Shown: piece after piece, positions 22,704 through 60,350 of the stretch
Layout: each line of letters opens with the position of its first letter
How positions within the stretch are numbered: position 1 is the first letter of the stretch
Translations under genes and position numbers: made by a program
The notes under the pieces: generated by a model
Databases searched by the model: none
What the model saw: the letters and a program-made list of their open reading frames with translations, nothing else
Told to the model about the DNA's origin: nothing
From: Panopea generosa
Lineage: Eukaryota; Mollusca; Bivalvia; Adapedonta; Hiatellidae
Length of the DNA: 64,000 bases
Reading direction: 5' to 3'
NCBI GenBank assembly: GCA_029582155.1
Contig: CM055898.1
Span: 20,968,229-21,032,228 of the forward strand

Positions 22704-25414
22704 ATGATATCAGGAGATGTTGAGACAAATCCCGGTCCCGACTTTACAGATACTGCGAACATATCTCAAAACTTTACTGATATTGACATAATGTGCTTTA
22801 CTGACACTCATCTTAACAACTTGGTACCTTCTGACGATTTAGTTATTGATAACTTTGACGGATGTATCTACAGAGAAGATTGTACTTCTCATTCGGGAGG
22901 TCTTTTAACTTATGTTTCAAAGACAATTAAGTCAAAAAGACGTACGGATCTCGAAAGCAATATGGGTAGAGATTTGTTACAAATCGTCTTTCTTTTTACT
23001 TTGTAATATATATCGTTCTCCAAATACACCAGTTTGTTATTTGGACAATTTGGATATTTCTATCGAGCGTGCTTTCGAATCAAATTCAAATATTGTTATT
23101 GTCGGTGATCTAAACCAAGATTCATTGAGCAAAAGAGACTGCCACTTACGTAACAATATCACCATAAATAACATGAAAAATATAATCGACAAACCGACAC
23201 GAGTGACCTCAGCAACCTTACTTGACCCTAATATCATATCCGACTCACAGTTACGAACAACTTCAGGACAAAGAGACAGACAAAAGAAAATAGCGATCAA
23301 AAGAACAAACCAAAGCCATTGGACAAAATACAAACGTTTAAGGAACACGGTTAACAACTTGAAAAAGCATGCAAAAAAAACAACGCTTTTTTCAGCAACT
23401 TGGAACAAAATATTGCCACATCTCGGACAGATTATCCAAATCAATACTGGAAAATCCTAAGGAACTTGGTTAAAAAAATAGTAAATACGAAACAATCCAA
23501 ATACTGAAAACAACACTTACCGACGGCTCCGAAAATATATGTTTCTCAGACAATGAGAAAGCAAATTGTTTAAATGAGATTTTTTTTTCTCTATCTCTAA
23601 CGTTGATGGTAGAGGGTCAACCCTACCAGAACCGAGCATACGGACAAGCAGAACAATTAACGACATAACTATATTAAAGAACGACATTGAAGACTTGATT
23701 TCTTGTTTAGGTGCGAATAAAGCTGTAGGCTAGACTTAGTAAGTCACAGAATTTTAAAACTAACCATGGGTACAATTTCAAAACCTTTATGTACTTTATT
23801 TAATAAGTCTGTTCGTGAGGAATCTTTTCCATGTAACTGGAAACATGCACTTGTTATGCCCCTTTATAAGAAAGGCGATTCATCGTGTGTTAGTAATTAC
23901 ATACCTATTGGCCTGTTAAATTCTACTGGTAAACTTATGGAACGTTGTGTGTGTAAGTACATATATAATTACCTTATCTCTGACAATCTTATATATTCTA
24001 GACAATCAGGATTTTTAACTGGTCATTCCACTGTATACCAATTAATCGACAATTCAACTGACCCTAAGCTTAACACTTCTATGGTCTTCTGTGATATTTC
24101 TAAAGCATTCGACCGCGTTTGGAACAAAGACCTTCTATTCAAAATGCAACAATAAGGTATAAATGGTAAAATCTTAAATTGGTTCAATAACTATCTTTCA
24201 GGTAGGATCCAATAGGTATTTGTCGTTACATCCTCTTCTCATATAATGTCCATCAATGCTGGTGTACCACAGGGGTCTGTCCTGGGTCCATTACTATTTC
24301 TAATTTGCGTAAATGACGTAGCAGACAATTTATTAAGCCTTGCACGTTTGTTTGCAGATTGCACTTCCTAAGCGAGCTCTGCTACAAATATATCAGATCT
24401 TGAAGGTATAATAAATCACGATCTAGTTATATTATCTACTTGGTCAAAACAGTGGATAGTTAAGTTCAATGCCTTGAAAACTGAAGCAATGTTACTCACA
24501 TCTAAAAAAGTTCGTAATCCTTCACTAATGTTTGAAAATATTCCTGTAACATTTGTTGAAAATCATAAACACCTGGGCCTTACAATAAGTAATAATGGTA
24601 AATGGCACGCACATATTGAGAATATAATACAGTCTGCATCCAAAATTCTTGGCATGATGAGAAAACTTATATTTAAAATACGTAGGGACTCTCTTAATCA
24701 AATTTATATATCATTTATTCGCCCAATTTTAGAATACGCCTCGGTAGTGTGGGATAACTGTACCTGCTACGAGAAAGGCAACTTAGAACAAATTCAACAT
24801 GAAGCTGCCAGAATTGTTACTGGCACAACAAGATCAATATCCATTTCAAAATTATATAAAGCAATTGGCTGGTTATCTCTATCAGACAGAAAAAAGTATA
24901 AAAAATTGACATTGGCATTCAAATAAAACATGGTTTGACACCAAACTTCTAAATAGATTTATTTCCCGAAACAAATAACAGAACAACATACGATCTTAGA
25001 AACTCACAAGATCTTGATATCATAACCAGACGAACTGAGCTCTTTGCAAATTCGTTCATTCCATCAACAGTTTTGTTGTGGAATAAACGATCAGTTACTT
25101 TAAGGGAAGCACCATTATTATCAATATATATACGAAACCTTATAAATACATGTTTTCATCAATTTTTAGTTTCAAAACACTTTAACCACGATATACGAAT
25201 ATTATCTGCACAGCATGCAAGACTAAGAAATAATTGTAGTAACTTAAATCATGATATTTACGTTAATCATATTGAAAATTATCCAATATGTATCTGTACG
25301 CATGGAGTGACAGATGCTGAACATTACTATTTAACTGCAATCTTTTTGTACAACAAAGAATTAAATAATTTCAAAACACAAGGTTGTTCCATCATTCGTA
25401 TTGAGACGACATAA
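22704..25414 (+). pseudogene. LINE ORF2: 2A-like start, APE endonuclease and reverse transcriptase, broken
   Basis: ATG 22704 opens MISGDVETNPGPD, a canonical 2A-like peptide. Endonuclease pieces follow: FTDTHLNNL, NIYRSPNTP and VIVGDLNQD (22704-23240); the C-terminal endonuclease part is missing or deleted. The RT runs 23766-24370: YKKGDSSCVSNYIPIGLL, SRQSGFLTGHST, FCDISKAFDRVW, then GVPQGSVLGPLLF. The catalytic FADD box reads FADC followed by a stop (24355-24371), so the enzyme is dead. The thumb and C-terminal region (24474-24926 and 25073-25414) includes HLGLTISNNGKWHAHI and IRPILEYASVVWD. Several stops and frame changes mark it as a fossil copy. Confidence 0.85.
22713..22742 (+). other. 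2A-like ribosome-skipping motif at the start of LINE ORF2
   Basis: Encodes GDVETNPGPD, an exact match to the D-V/I-E-x-N-P-G-P consensus. Such peptides make ribosomes skip the Gly-Pro bond and are known in several APE-type non-LTR elements, where they sit near the ORF2 start. The usual hydrophobic run upstream is not in frame here (a TAA lies at 22698-22700). Confidence 0.85.
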
Positions 25415-25571
25415 ATCTCTTTGAAAGTGTTCAAACTTTCAATCCCGAATCCAGAAGCCTCAAATAATTAATTTCGTTATAGTAGTTTGTTTTTCTCCCC
25501 TGACTCTGTAACAGCTATAACACCATATCACACCGATCGCGTGAATATCAGTGACTAACCAGATAATACTT

Positions 25572-25631
<60 letters not shown>

Positions 25632-26060
25632 AATAATTTAATAAATAATTTCATTTAAAAAAAATATAAAAAAAATCGAATCATAAAATATGATTCCCGC
25701 TTTTCAGTAAATACCTCAACATACATTTATATGTGTGTGCGTGTATGTATGTTTGCATGTGAATGTCTGTGTATATATGTGGTGCCGGCGTGTGAGCGTA
25801 TGTGTGCGTGTATCCGTGTGTGTTTGCGTGAGTACGCATGTATATTTTCTCATTAACTACACTTTATGTCCTTCATATTTACTTGCCAGGAATGAAATAT
25901 ATCTTAACCATCGTTAAAAATTGCAAAATATAAATGAAAGGGAACGGCCGAATCTAATGTTGAGAGAACTTGTGGCCAGACCCTTTTGCCGTAAATTGTA
26001 TTTGACTTATATGCATGATAAATATTGTAATATGTGTTTATTTGGCAATAAAATATGTTT
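25415..26060. repeat. Microsatellites downstream of the LINE
   Basis: (TA)n(TG)n at 25571-25626 and a degenerate TGTG-rich stretch at 25730-25835. The rest is AT-rich without a gene. The TA/TG block may be the LINE's 3' repeat tail. Confidence 0.7.
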
Positions 26061-26069
26061 AAACTAAGT

Positions 26070-26405
26070 TATCATAATAAATCACGCTCGATGTATTCCC
26101 GGATAGAACCAGAACTAAGCATATATGGCTATTGTGTCCGTCTCACACATAACTGTGGCGGAGGATCAAACCCACGACCCTCTGATCGTCTGTTTGCTCT
26201 CTATGGCATAACTATTACACTAAATACTCAAATAAACAATCAAATAGTAAGAGAAGAGTGAACAATGTCAGTGTTTAAGTGATATTTTACTGAATGTATT
26301 GTATTGTTGGGTGTTTATTTTCGTTTTTAACAACTGTTCAGTGCTGGCACACATGAGTATCATGCCGAACACATGGCTTTTTGGACCACTAGACCACCGC
26401 AGCGG
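26070..26405 (-). repeat. tRNA-derived SINE fragments
   Basis: 26080-26185 belongs to the family at 36005, 38600 and 39430: CACGCTCGATGTATTCCC, AGAACCAGAACTAAGC, then GGAGGATCAAACCCACGACC (inverted B box). A further tRNA-like piece (GGACCACTAGACCACCGCAG) lies at 26380-26403, inverse of an A box. Confidence 0.6.
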
Positions 26406-26580
26406 TTTATATTGCGACAGAAAACAGCGGAAATATCGTTTATAATCACATCATTAATTTTATAAGGACATTATCAAAGAAAACTTCTGAATTCATTTAG
26501 ATACATTATGTGTATGGTATGTTTAAATAAAGAACACAAGTATCGCGTTTCCCTGTATTTGGTTTTCCATTTCTAGTTGT

Positions 26581-26703
26581 AAAAGAAGAAGAAGAAGAAG
26601 AAGAACAAGAAGAAGAAGAACAAGAAGAAGAAGAAAAGAAGGAGAAGCAGAAGAGGAAGAAGAAGAAGAAGAAGAAGAAGAAGAAGAAGAAGAAGAAGAA
26701 GAA
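26581..26703. repeat. (GAA)n microsatellite
   Basis: AAGAAGAAG with a few GAAC and GAGG interruptions; a pure GAA run at the right end. Confidence 0.95.
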
Positions 26704-26989
26704 AACTATACACAGTTTCTCATCGTAGTAAAATGTTGCAGCAATATATATATATTGAAATGCACATATTAAACAAATTGAGTGACTAACTAGTAACATG
26801 TACATATTTTATATACACATACACGCATACACAAACACAGATACACTACACAAACATACGTATATATATATATATATATATATATATACAAACACAATAT
26901 ACACAAGCTCACATACCACATTGACATATTTCAATACGCATTTAAAGTAGATTATAGTACAGAAGGTATTTTCCAAACTATCACTTCCG

Positions 26990-27215
26990 ATACTATTTTA
27001 AGATTTCGAAGTCCCAGACTTCCTTAGTTACCGAGTTAAGATTGTTTTAAAGATGAAATATTTGATCTAAGAATTATTATTTTCTTAAACGTATTTTTAG
27101 CTAAGATTTGTCTTAGTGATTTTATGAATACCACTTAAATTAAGAAATTGTTTTCATCTTAGCTATAAACTATAACTGAGTTTATAAACAAAACTCTAAG
27201 AAGCTTTATGAATAC
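26990..27215. repeat. Fold-back MITE-like repeat with CTTAG motifs
   Basis: The left end (ACTTCCTTAGTTACCGAGTT) and the reverse complement of the right end (GCTTCTTAGAGTTTTGTTT) are similar and both lead into AAGATGAAA. A second copy in the other orientation is at 28431-28565 (ATATTCACAAAGCGTCTTAG). The family recalls a mollusc repeat that starts with TATTCATAAAGC. Confidence 0.5.
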
Positions 27216-27365
27216 AGCACGTGTTATGTTTGAGAACGGTTTCAAACTAAAAGCATCAGACTAAATAAATGTGCATGAAACAATCCCCAGTTCCAGCAAA
27301 ATAATTATTCTTATGAGTTTCAAACACAAGCCTTCCCAAAGCCTATCGCTAGAAAGAATCTTTGT

Positions 27366-27456
27366 CACAGTCCACTCTCGCCGGGCGGGGATTCGAACTC
27401 ACGACCCCTGGATTGATAGGCAGACGCACTAACGACTGAGCTAATCGGGCCCGGCT
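27366..27456 (-). repeat. tRNA-like SINE head
   Basis: Minus strand: GGGCCCGATTAGCTCAGTCG (A box) and GTGAGTTCGAATCCCCGCC (B box), with a terminal GCCGGG/CCCGGC pairing. The anticodon arm does not fold, so it is a SINE head rather than a tRNA gene. Relatives at 19003-19080 (+) and 35497-35583 (-). Confidence 0.7.
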
Positions 27457-29497
27457 AAAAACAAGAGTAAATCCCGATATCGATTTATTAGTTAATTCTA
27501 ACAAAAAAAAAAAGAATTTAAAAAGAATTTAAAAATGTTTATTGTCTTTTGTCCTTGTTTATTGTGAGAACTGATTTAAATCAACAAGTGATCAGTTGTT
27601 AAGAGTTATCTCTCTTTTATCACTTTTTCTCTGGGATCAAAACAATGGCGACGATACTACCCGTAGCGTGATAGTGCTCAGAAACCATTGAAAGATAAAT
27701 GGTGTGTTAAAACATGTTGATTGATAAAAATATACTTATGGTATCATGTACGTTTGGCATTATTGTTTGTTAACTTGAAAGTTTTACTAAGCAGTTCATT
27801 TCTTGCCATTTAAAAACTAGAATTGGACTATTGTGTCCAAGAAGAAACCGCGGTTCTCTTGCAGCTGTTGGTAAACATTACGTAAATACAAGCAGTTGAG
27901 TGATAATTGCTGTGTCATAAACAGTATACACAAAAGTTGAGTGAAAACCCAAATTAAACATATCTATCTAAGAAATTGATGTATATTATGGAGGGGAATT
28001 GGAGCGCACTCATTTAAACTCTTATATAATTCCAGTTAGAACCCCAAAACGTAAAGCATATCCCCTGTATAGGACACCCTTGAACAAACGTGCCGTCCGG
28101 CAATTAACTACCCAGCATACTAAGAAATCTATCAACGATTTTACATATTACAAACAAATAATGATTTAAAATAATGTTATTAATTGACCTTTGCTTTTAG
28201 GTAAAGGTGCACGCTGTTAGGAAAGCATATCAATGTTTGCATGGTGATTTCGTAAAATAACGATCCAAACTTTGTTCAACATAAACACATCGCCGTAATC
28301 ATTGTAGAAAGTACATTTGGTCCTTTCATTAGACGTATTTTCTGCTTGCTACTGAATATTGATGCGAATATAACACAAGCAACGCGTTCAACACAAACTG
28401 TGTCGTTCTGTCAAAGTACCTCTGGGACCATATTCACAAAGCGTCTTAGATTTTAACTAAAAAAACATAACTCAATAATAGTTTCTTAGCTTAGATGAAA
28501 ACTCTTTCTTGATTTAAAACCACTAAGAAAAAAATCTAACTTTGAAATAAGTTCACCTAAAAAACTCTTCACGTTTATTTGTATGATACAAAACATATAA
28601 AACATTAGCTATGGTCGACATTTATCAGTATATTAGCAATGGGTTAGCAGATATAAACATTAGCTATGAATAGCTATTGACCGACATTTGATATCAAATT
28701 ATAGGCATTTATGAATCAGTGTGAACATTTAATTAGTTAGCATGTAGATTATAATAAAGTATAGGTAAACATAAATGAATGTGGGTTAAAGCATAAAAAC
28801 TTACCAGCAATTAAATCGTGTAAGTTAACTTAAAAAATACATACAAGTATGATGATCAAACCTAAAACAATACTAACTCACATTATATATATCAAAAGAG
28901 AAACATTCAGCACACCTTAAGCCAATGTTAAGATGAAAAAGCATGCATAATTGAATTTGTCCATTAAGACTAAATTTATACTAGCAGTTTGTACTAGAAA
29001 AAAAAACATTAGTACAATGGTCAAATTAATTATCAACAAATGCTTTTTTCCATCGGTTGATTTATGTACTAACTGCATATATTTCCTTACCTCATCGAAT
29101 ATCAATCAAATCTTTGTATTCCAAGGTACTGGTTAGGAACACGACAGAAATATATTTCTTAGATTTGCCATAGTTTTTATGTTACAAACATGTTTTTAGT
29201 TGAAATATCTATCAAGTTAGCGGAAAACTGATCGACTTGGTAGAACGGATCGAAGGCTATCCGTATTTCCATTGGTTCAAGTATTTATAACTCGTGTTTA
29301 TATTGGTTGCTCCCGCCATCCTGATAGATTTTCTGTCTATATAAATGAGTCATACTGGGTATTTCAGGGGATTCTTTCACACGCAAGGTAATATTTAGTC
29401 ACGGTTTGCATACGGTCCCCATATAAAATACCCAGATTCAGTTCTGTTATAAAGTTGGAAATATACGTTGTATTAATTTATACCTTTACTGTACCGT
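27457..29497. other. No gene seen
   Basis: AT-rich. Contains the CTTAG-type repeat at 28431-28565; the rest unassigned. A TATAAAT and several GC-poor motifs near 29340 do not lead to an ORF. Confidence 0.45.
28431..28565 (+). repeat. Second copy of the CTTAG fold-back repeat
   Basis: Similar to the reverse complement of 27080-27215: CATAACTCAATAATAG, TTAGCTTAGATGAAAAC, then TTTAAAACCACTAAG. Confidence 0.5.
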
Positions 29498-29929
29498 ATG
29501 CCTGATGACTAACTACTAACATTAAAAACGTATGTCTACTGAAACTGATCTATTCTTGTTCCATTAGTTCGCTTGATCTAGTTGCGATTTACCTTGTGTA
29601 CAATAATCTACTTATAAAAATACTCGTTTTATACATATCGACCCCGACAGGCGTTACACTATACTGTCGATCTACTACCGCATATATCATACACGGTGGT
29701 GATCATCGTCTTTATGCCTGATGACTAACTACTAACATTAAAAACGTATGTCTACTGAAACTGATCTATTCTTGTTCCATTAGTTCGCTTGATCTAGTTG
29801 CGATTTACCTTGTGTACAATAATCTACTTATAAAAATACTCGTTTTATACATATCGACCCCGACAGGCGTTACACTATACTGTCGATCTACTACCGCATA
29901 TATCATACACGGTGGTGATCATCGTCTTT
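29498..29929. repeat. Perfect tandem duplication of 216 bp
   Basis: 29498-29713 and 29714-29929 read identically by eye over all 216 bases, with no spacer. The unit starts ATGCCTGATGACTAAC and ends CATCGTCTTT. It is not coding. Confidence 0.93.
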
Positions 29930-32303
29930 AGCAATTAGCATAATGTCATAGGATTTAAATAGATATCCTTTTGGCAATACGAGGTCAATGAGTATATATA
30001 GGTAAGATATATTAGTGTTGGGGATGGGTGTGTGGTGGAGTATTTTTAGCCAATTTTAAAACTTTAAACAAATTTGATTTACTACCTTTAAATGCCTGTA
30101 TAAAGTATTTTATTTCACTTTAAATAAATATTTAATATTGAATAATATTTAAATGGAAACAACATTATATCTAAATTTTAAAGAAAACATTGAATCACAT
30201 TGGAAATGGCATTAATAAACATCAACATACACGAGTCGTTTATCGGTATTATTTCTAGTGTACATTTTAACGGTAATAAACTCACAAGCAAACACTTATT
30301 TATTCTGTATGTGTTACATTGCCGTTTAAACCCTTTATAGCAAATATGTTGTTAAAAATCCATAATATCAAAATCAAGTTTTCGAAAGTGCTTTTAATAT
30401 TTTGACTATTTTGTGTTTTTTTGTCCAGAAATGTCCACATAAAGATAACTTTGCAAGATTATGGTATTTATAATAAGCAAATAAATGTATTTCATTTAAA
30501 AAAATACTCAAACGAATTCTCTAATGTTTGAGTATATCCGAAACATCGAGACATTCAAAATGTTAACATTTTTGCACCTAGTTATTTGAACCGAACGGGA
30601 CTCGAATTTATGCTCCAAGCGGTGATTGGAACATGGTGACCTTAGATCACCACCCGTTCATTCAGGTTAAAAAAACATGTTTGAATGAAACACTACAAGG
30701 TTAAATCAAACACAATGTTGAACGCCGATGTCGACACAGGGGTGCCCACATCTAATGATTCTAAACCTTGAAATATTTTTTCACATTGTGAAAATGTATG
30801 ATGTGGTTTTAATGAGAATGAGAATATAAACGCAATATTGACAACATATTTTAATATCGATACAGGGTACAAACAATGGTACAAAAGCATAAAATATCAT
30901 TATGATAACACGTTATGTTTGTTTACTAATAATATTTAAACATATTTTAACAAAAAAATAACATATGCACACAGATTAATCTAAACGTTTTAACAATGTT
31001 AGTTACATTTATCTCCAATGCGGGTGTATAAATGATTTCCAATGCAAAAATAAGAGAGATAAACACGCACGAAAGAAACTTCTTCATAAGAGAAACAAAA
31101 CAAGAAACACAACAATTTTTTATCAAAATCATGTCGTCAAACAAATTTTAACAAAATAATCGGGTTAAAACTGTCCACATCATTTGTAAATAAAATTTTA
31201 ATGCTTTCTGAAATGATCACATCGTAAAACGTAATGTTCTGCAGCTTGGAATTCTTTACTACAGGCACATATTGGGCTAAGTGGTTAACAAATAGATCAG
31301 TGTTTAAACCACTGCAACGCTTTCTTCATCGAATAAGTCGATTTATTATGTATCGTTCACCGAAATTTATATTTTTTCCTTTGAAGCATAGACGCAATGT
31401 TGACTCTCGGCAATTATTCGAATCAAGGTCTTTTCAAAGTTTTATTGATGAAATAATAATTGACAATGTTGGCTTGGCTTTTTAATTTCAGATACAATTA
31501 ATATAAGAACTATCTTGTCTAATTCAAATATATAAATGGTCTTAATTCGCATGAAACATAAACTAAAATCTAACCCAAATAGCATAACTGATAGCAATGC
31601 AATGAAAGCTACAAACATCTTATAATATAAAACTACACACGGTAGAATGATATATGATTATATGTATGTGTGTGCTTTTAATTGGTACCTATAAAAGGTA
31701 TATACGATATTTGTCATACAGTCATTCATTATATAATCAGTGAACAATGACAGTATTACACAAAAGTATAAATGTAATGAATAATTATTCATTAGCATAA
31801 AATGAATTCACAAATAAAGGACCTTACACTAGTTCTCGTTAAAACTTAATCGTTGCCACAAGTTTTTGGTTTATTTTAATTGGGACTTAACGCCCTTTTA
31901 AACACCTTCGGGTTATGTTTGGCATACCCAGTCTTTTTGGTGGAGGACGATCTTAAACTGAATCAGTCGGCGTAGAACACCGTCCTTCATCAAGAAACTG
32001 GCAAACTTTTTCAGATAAAGAACATTCTAAAGAGAAAGCTAAAATAAAAGGTATGATGCTCTGTAGCATTACATATGCTGTAAAGATAAATTTGATAATA
32101 AATGAAAACAATGTGAGATTCTTTTTATTACATATAACAACATTGTTAGTTTACCTTTTAGTTCATCCTTGTGTACAATGAATGAAAAACACACAATTAC
32201 ATGATCATTTAAATAACATTTCAGTTTAAGTCAATTATCATGTCAAGTACACGTATCAAGATAAAATAACTTTCGGTGATCTTTTATGTCATTAAGATGT
32301 TTG
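29930..32303. other. No gene seen; SINE-like pieces
   Basis: A tRNA-like segment with an inverted B box (CGGGACTCGAATT) lies at 30590-30660. 31868-31995 includes ATTGGGACTTAACGCCC, a phrase typical of mollusc SINE tails. An 83-codon plus-strand frame at 31234-31485 resembles nothing known. Confidence 0.4.
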
Positions 32304-32480
32304 GAAAGTATCTCGGCATTGTACGTACGAGAGCCGAGTTATACGGAAAGTATCTCGGTACGTAGCCGAGTTATACGGAAAGTATCTCGGCATTGTACGT
32401 ACGAGAGCCGAGTTATACGGAGCCGAGTTATACGGAAAGTATCTCGGCATTGTACGTACGAGAGCCGAGTTATACGGAAA
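32304..32480. repeat. Array of palindromic units (CTCGG...CCGAG with GTACGTAC core)
   Basis: Three full units and two shortened ones: AGTATCTCGGCATTGTACGT then ACGAGAGCCGAGTTATACGG. The arms CTCGGC/GCCGAG and the core GTACGTAC are self-complementary, so each unit can form a hairpin. A diverged single copy is at 41645-41695. Confidence 0.85.
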
Positions 32481-33869
32481 ATACCGATAATAATGAATCG
32501 ATGATAATATGTTATTAGGCTGATATTAAAAATGTATCGCGACGTTAAAACGCATCTGCAATGTAAATCACGCGATGCTTTTAAATAACAAACCGTTTGG
32601 GTAATAAACTGAAATTACTTTAAATGTACAAATGTTTCAAATAAATTATCATGCAACGACGGAAAACACGTTCTGTAGAAAAACAATAGCATACTTGCAA
32701 AGTTAAAATATAATGTCACTTATTTTAAATATGATTCTTACCCGTTACACAGCCATCTATTTCCATGATCAAACAGTTTAATTTATAAGAAAATAGACAC
32801 ACATACTACATGTATATAGAGAGGAGACATATTTCATAATTGTGTAAGTGCACGAATTGTCATACTGATATATCAATAATATATGATATCATTTTTGTCA
32901 ATTTCATTGTATAAAATATTCAATAAATCGTGGTGTTTTATATATTGCTTCGATAAAATACATCGGCATATCTATAAGGATTCTCAGTGACGGCTTTCCT
33001 AATAATCGTACTAAGAAAGTGGTCCCTGTCGTTACTTCTCCTGTTTATTATAAGCATATATGTATTGGTCGTGTATGTGTTGTTGTTGTTGTTGTTGTTG
33101 TTGCTGTTGTTATTGTTGTTGTTTTTGTTGTTGTTGCATCCCTGTCGCTTGAAGGGTGTGCGTACTGTTGAACTTATTTTTGCTGTTTTTCATGTAATAT
33201 AAAATCGTAACAGATTCATGATTTTGTTGAATAGTTACTCTTTGAAATCGACATCTGCTGTGTGGCCTATACCGTTGTTGTATGTTTAGTTTATATTCGA
33301 GGGATGTATCATGTGTACTAAGGAATATAGTAATAAGTGTAATTAAATAAAAAATGACACAATTATAAAAAAATGTACATGTGACGAGTGTTTAAATATG
33401 TTAAAGCTTTTTTATTTCAATATTATTATTATTTCTCCCCATGAGATTTATAAAAAATAGTTAACAAATACAATATATATTTTTTATATACAAAATCAAT
33501 ATGACTTACATGATATACTACTATTAATCACATGGACTTGTGTGTTCCTCAACATAATGTTGTATTAATATAAAGGCAGGGTTATGTAAGTTGGTTCTTG
33601 GCAAAATGTTAAATGTAATAGAAACCTTTAATTACCAGTATATTTCATTATTTACTAATATCACCATGACTCAGAGAAGGGTATCATAATAATAATTTTC
33701 TTCTATTTAGTTATCGTTCACATGTATAAATTGGTTAGATTTTCATCTGTCAATTCTACTCCTGAATTGACGGTTTCATATTGTGTACACTGAACTGGAG
33801 ATTTTGTCCAGGATGTATGATTTTTGACTTCTTAAACCGTTAAGTCGGATCCAACCTAAGCAACCAATA
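32481..33869. other. No coding sequence; includes (TTG)n and the 3' side of the phosphatase gene
   Basis: (TTG)n at 33078-33137. TTTATT at 33411-33416 is AATAAA on the minus strand, about 455 bases past the phosphatase stop, a candidate polyadenylation signal. The rest is unassigned. Confidence 0.45.
33411..33416 (-). terminator. Candidate polyadenylation signal of the RPTP gene
   Basis: AATAAA on the minus strand, about 455 bases downstream of the stop. It is the first canonical signal I noticed; sequence alone cannot confirm use. Confidence 0.3.
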
Positions 33870-58949
<25,080 letters not shown>

Positions 58950-59489
58950 ATCATGACAGTCTTTGCATTCAATGTTTAAATATTTTCTGTTCTTTATCAA
59001 CTTTTTATCTACAAAGATGGACGGAAAATCAAGATTAAGCACAAAAAGAAAATTGTGATAAACAATGAAAATCGGTTGTTCGGTAGATGTATTAAATAAC
59101 AAAGCATAATAAAAAGACACAGCTTCATAAATACGAAACAAAAACATCCTAACCAGCTTGCAATTCAAAATTATTTGTAAGGACTTCCTAGTTACGTTAC
59201 TTGCACACCGCCTTTGACATGTTTTTGTCTCATGTTTAAACTATGTGCATTTAAGCGGTTATGGGTCTCGTTACACGTACGGAAATAAAAATAATATTTA
59301 AAAACAAAGTGCTTCATTTTTCTGTATTACAAGTCCTATGTGTCAATACTGATAAATGATCAACTATGTATGTTTCAGTTTCATACATTTAATGCTGATG
59401 TTATATTTTATCAAGCTAAGTATACTACTATGTCTGGAACAACAACACAAAAACAATCGTGTATAACATTGAATTTAGTTTGATGTATT
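58950..59489. other. Upstream of the RPTP start codon; no gene seen
   Basis: Should include the 5' untranslated region and perhaps the promoter of the RPTP gene. No TATA box or CpG-rich patch stands out. Confidence 0.35.
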
Positions 59490-60350
59490 AACGTTGGATG
59501 TCTAATGAATAGATTTGATGTCTGAAGATTTAATTTCTGACGTATAAACCTAAATATTGAATGCATGTAGATTGTTGATCTGAAGATTGGATGTCTGAAT
59601 ATTTAATTTCTGATTTCTGAATATCTAATTTCAGACGCTTCAGCCAAAATATTGAATGCGTGGAGATTATTGATCTGACGAATGGATGTCTGAAGATTTA
59701 ATATCTGACATTTAAACCAAAATATTGAATGCTTGAAGATAGTTGATCTAAAGAATGGATGTCTGAAGATTTAATTTATGATGTTTAAACCTAAATATTG
59801 AATGCTTGAAGATTGTTGATTTGAAAAATGGATGTCTGAAGATTTAATTTCTGACGTTTAAATCTAAATGTTGAATGCATGAAGACTGTTGATCTGAAGA
59901 ATGGATGCCTGAAGATTTAATTTTGGACGTTTACAATAATTATTGAATGCATGAAGATGTTGATCAGCAGAATGGATGTTTGAAGATTTAATTTCTGACG
60001 TTTAAACCTAAATATTGAATGCATGAAGATGTTGATCTGTGGAATGGATGTCTGAAGATTTGATTTCTGACGTTTAAACCTAAATATTGAATGCATAAAG
60101 ATAGTTGGGGTGAAGAATGGATGTCTGAAATATTAATTTCTGACGTTTAAACCTAAATATTGAATGCATGAAGATAGTTGATGTTAAGAATGAATGTCTG
60201 AATATTTAATCTCTGACGTTTAAACCTAAATATTGAATGCATGAATATGTTGATGTGAAAAATAGATGTCTGAAAATTTAATTTCTGACGTTCAAACCTA
60301 AATTTTGAATGCATGAACATGTTGATATGTAGAATGGATGTCTTAAGATT
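59490..60350. repeat. Tandem array of about twelve 73-bp units
   Basis: Unit landmarks: ATGGATGTCTGAAGATTTAA, TTTCTGACGTTTAAACC, AAATATTGAATGCATGAAGA, TGTTGATCTG. Lengths vary by a few bases; about 10 percent divergence by eye. Non-coding. Confidence 0.93.

Larger units (their letters stand above)
19804..25414 (+). mobile_element. Decayed CR1/L2-type LINE with ORF1 and ORF2
   Basis: A non-LTR retrotransposon in sense orientation: an ORF1-like region (19804-20690), a 2-kb spacer, then ORF2 with endonuclease and reverse-transcriptase motifs (22704-25414). Both ORFs are interrupted. The spacer holds a 300-bp direct duplication and a SINE, both later events. The 3' side runs into a TA and TG microsatellite at 25571-25626. 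The RT motifs (GVPQGSVLGPLLFLI), the 2A-like start of ORF2 and an APE-type endonuclease fit the CR1/L2/Crack group; the exact clade needs a tree. Confidence 0.85.

Noticed and set aside
26506-26805. 99-codon minus-strand ORF rich in Phe and Ser
   Set aside because: Frame of the GAA microsatellite.
27366-27456. A minus-strand tRNA gene
   Set aside because: A and B boxes are good but the anticodon arm does not fold; relatives nearby are SINE-like.
29498-29929. A pair of terminal repeats of an LTR element
   Set aside because: The two copies abut with no interior, and no related coding sequence is near.
31234-31485. 83-codon plus-strand ORF
   Set aside because: No recognisable motif, no splice context and no codon bias that sets it apart from surrounding AT-rich DNA.
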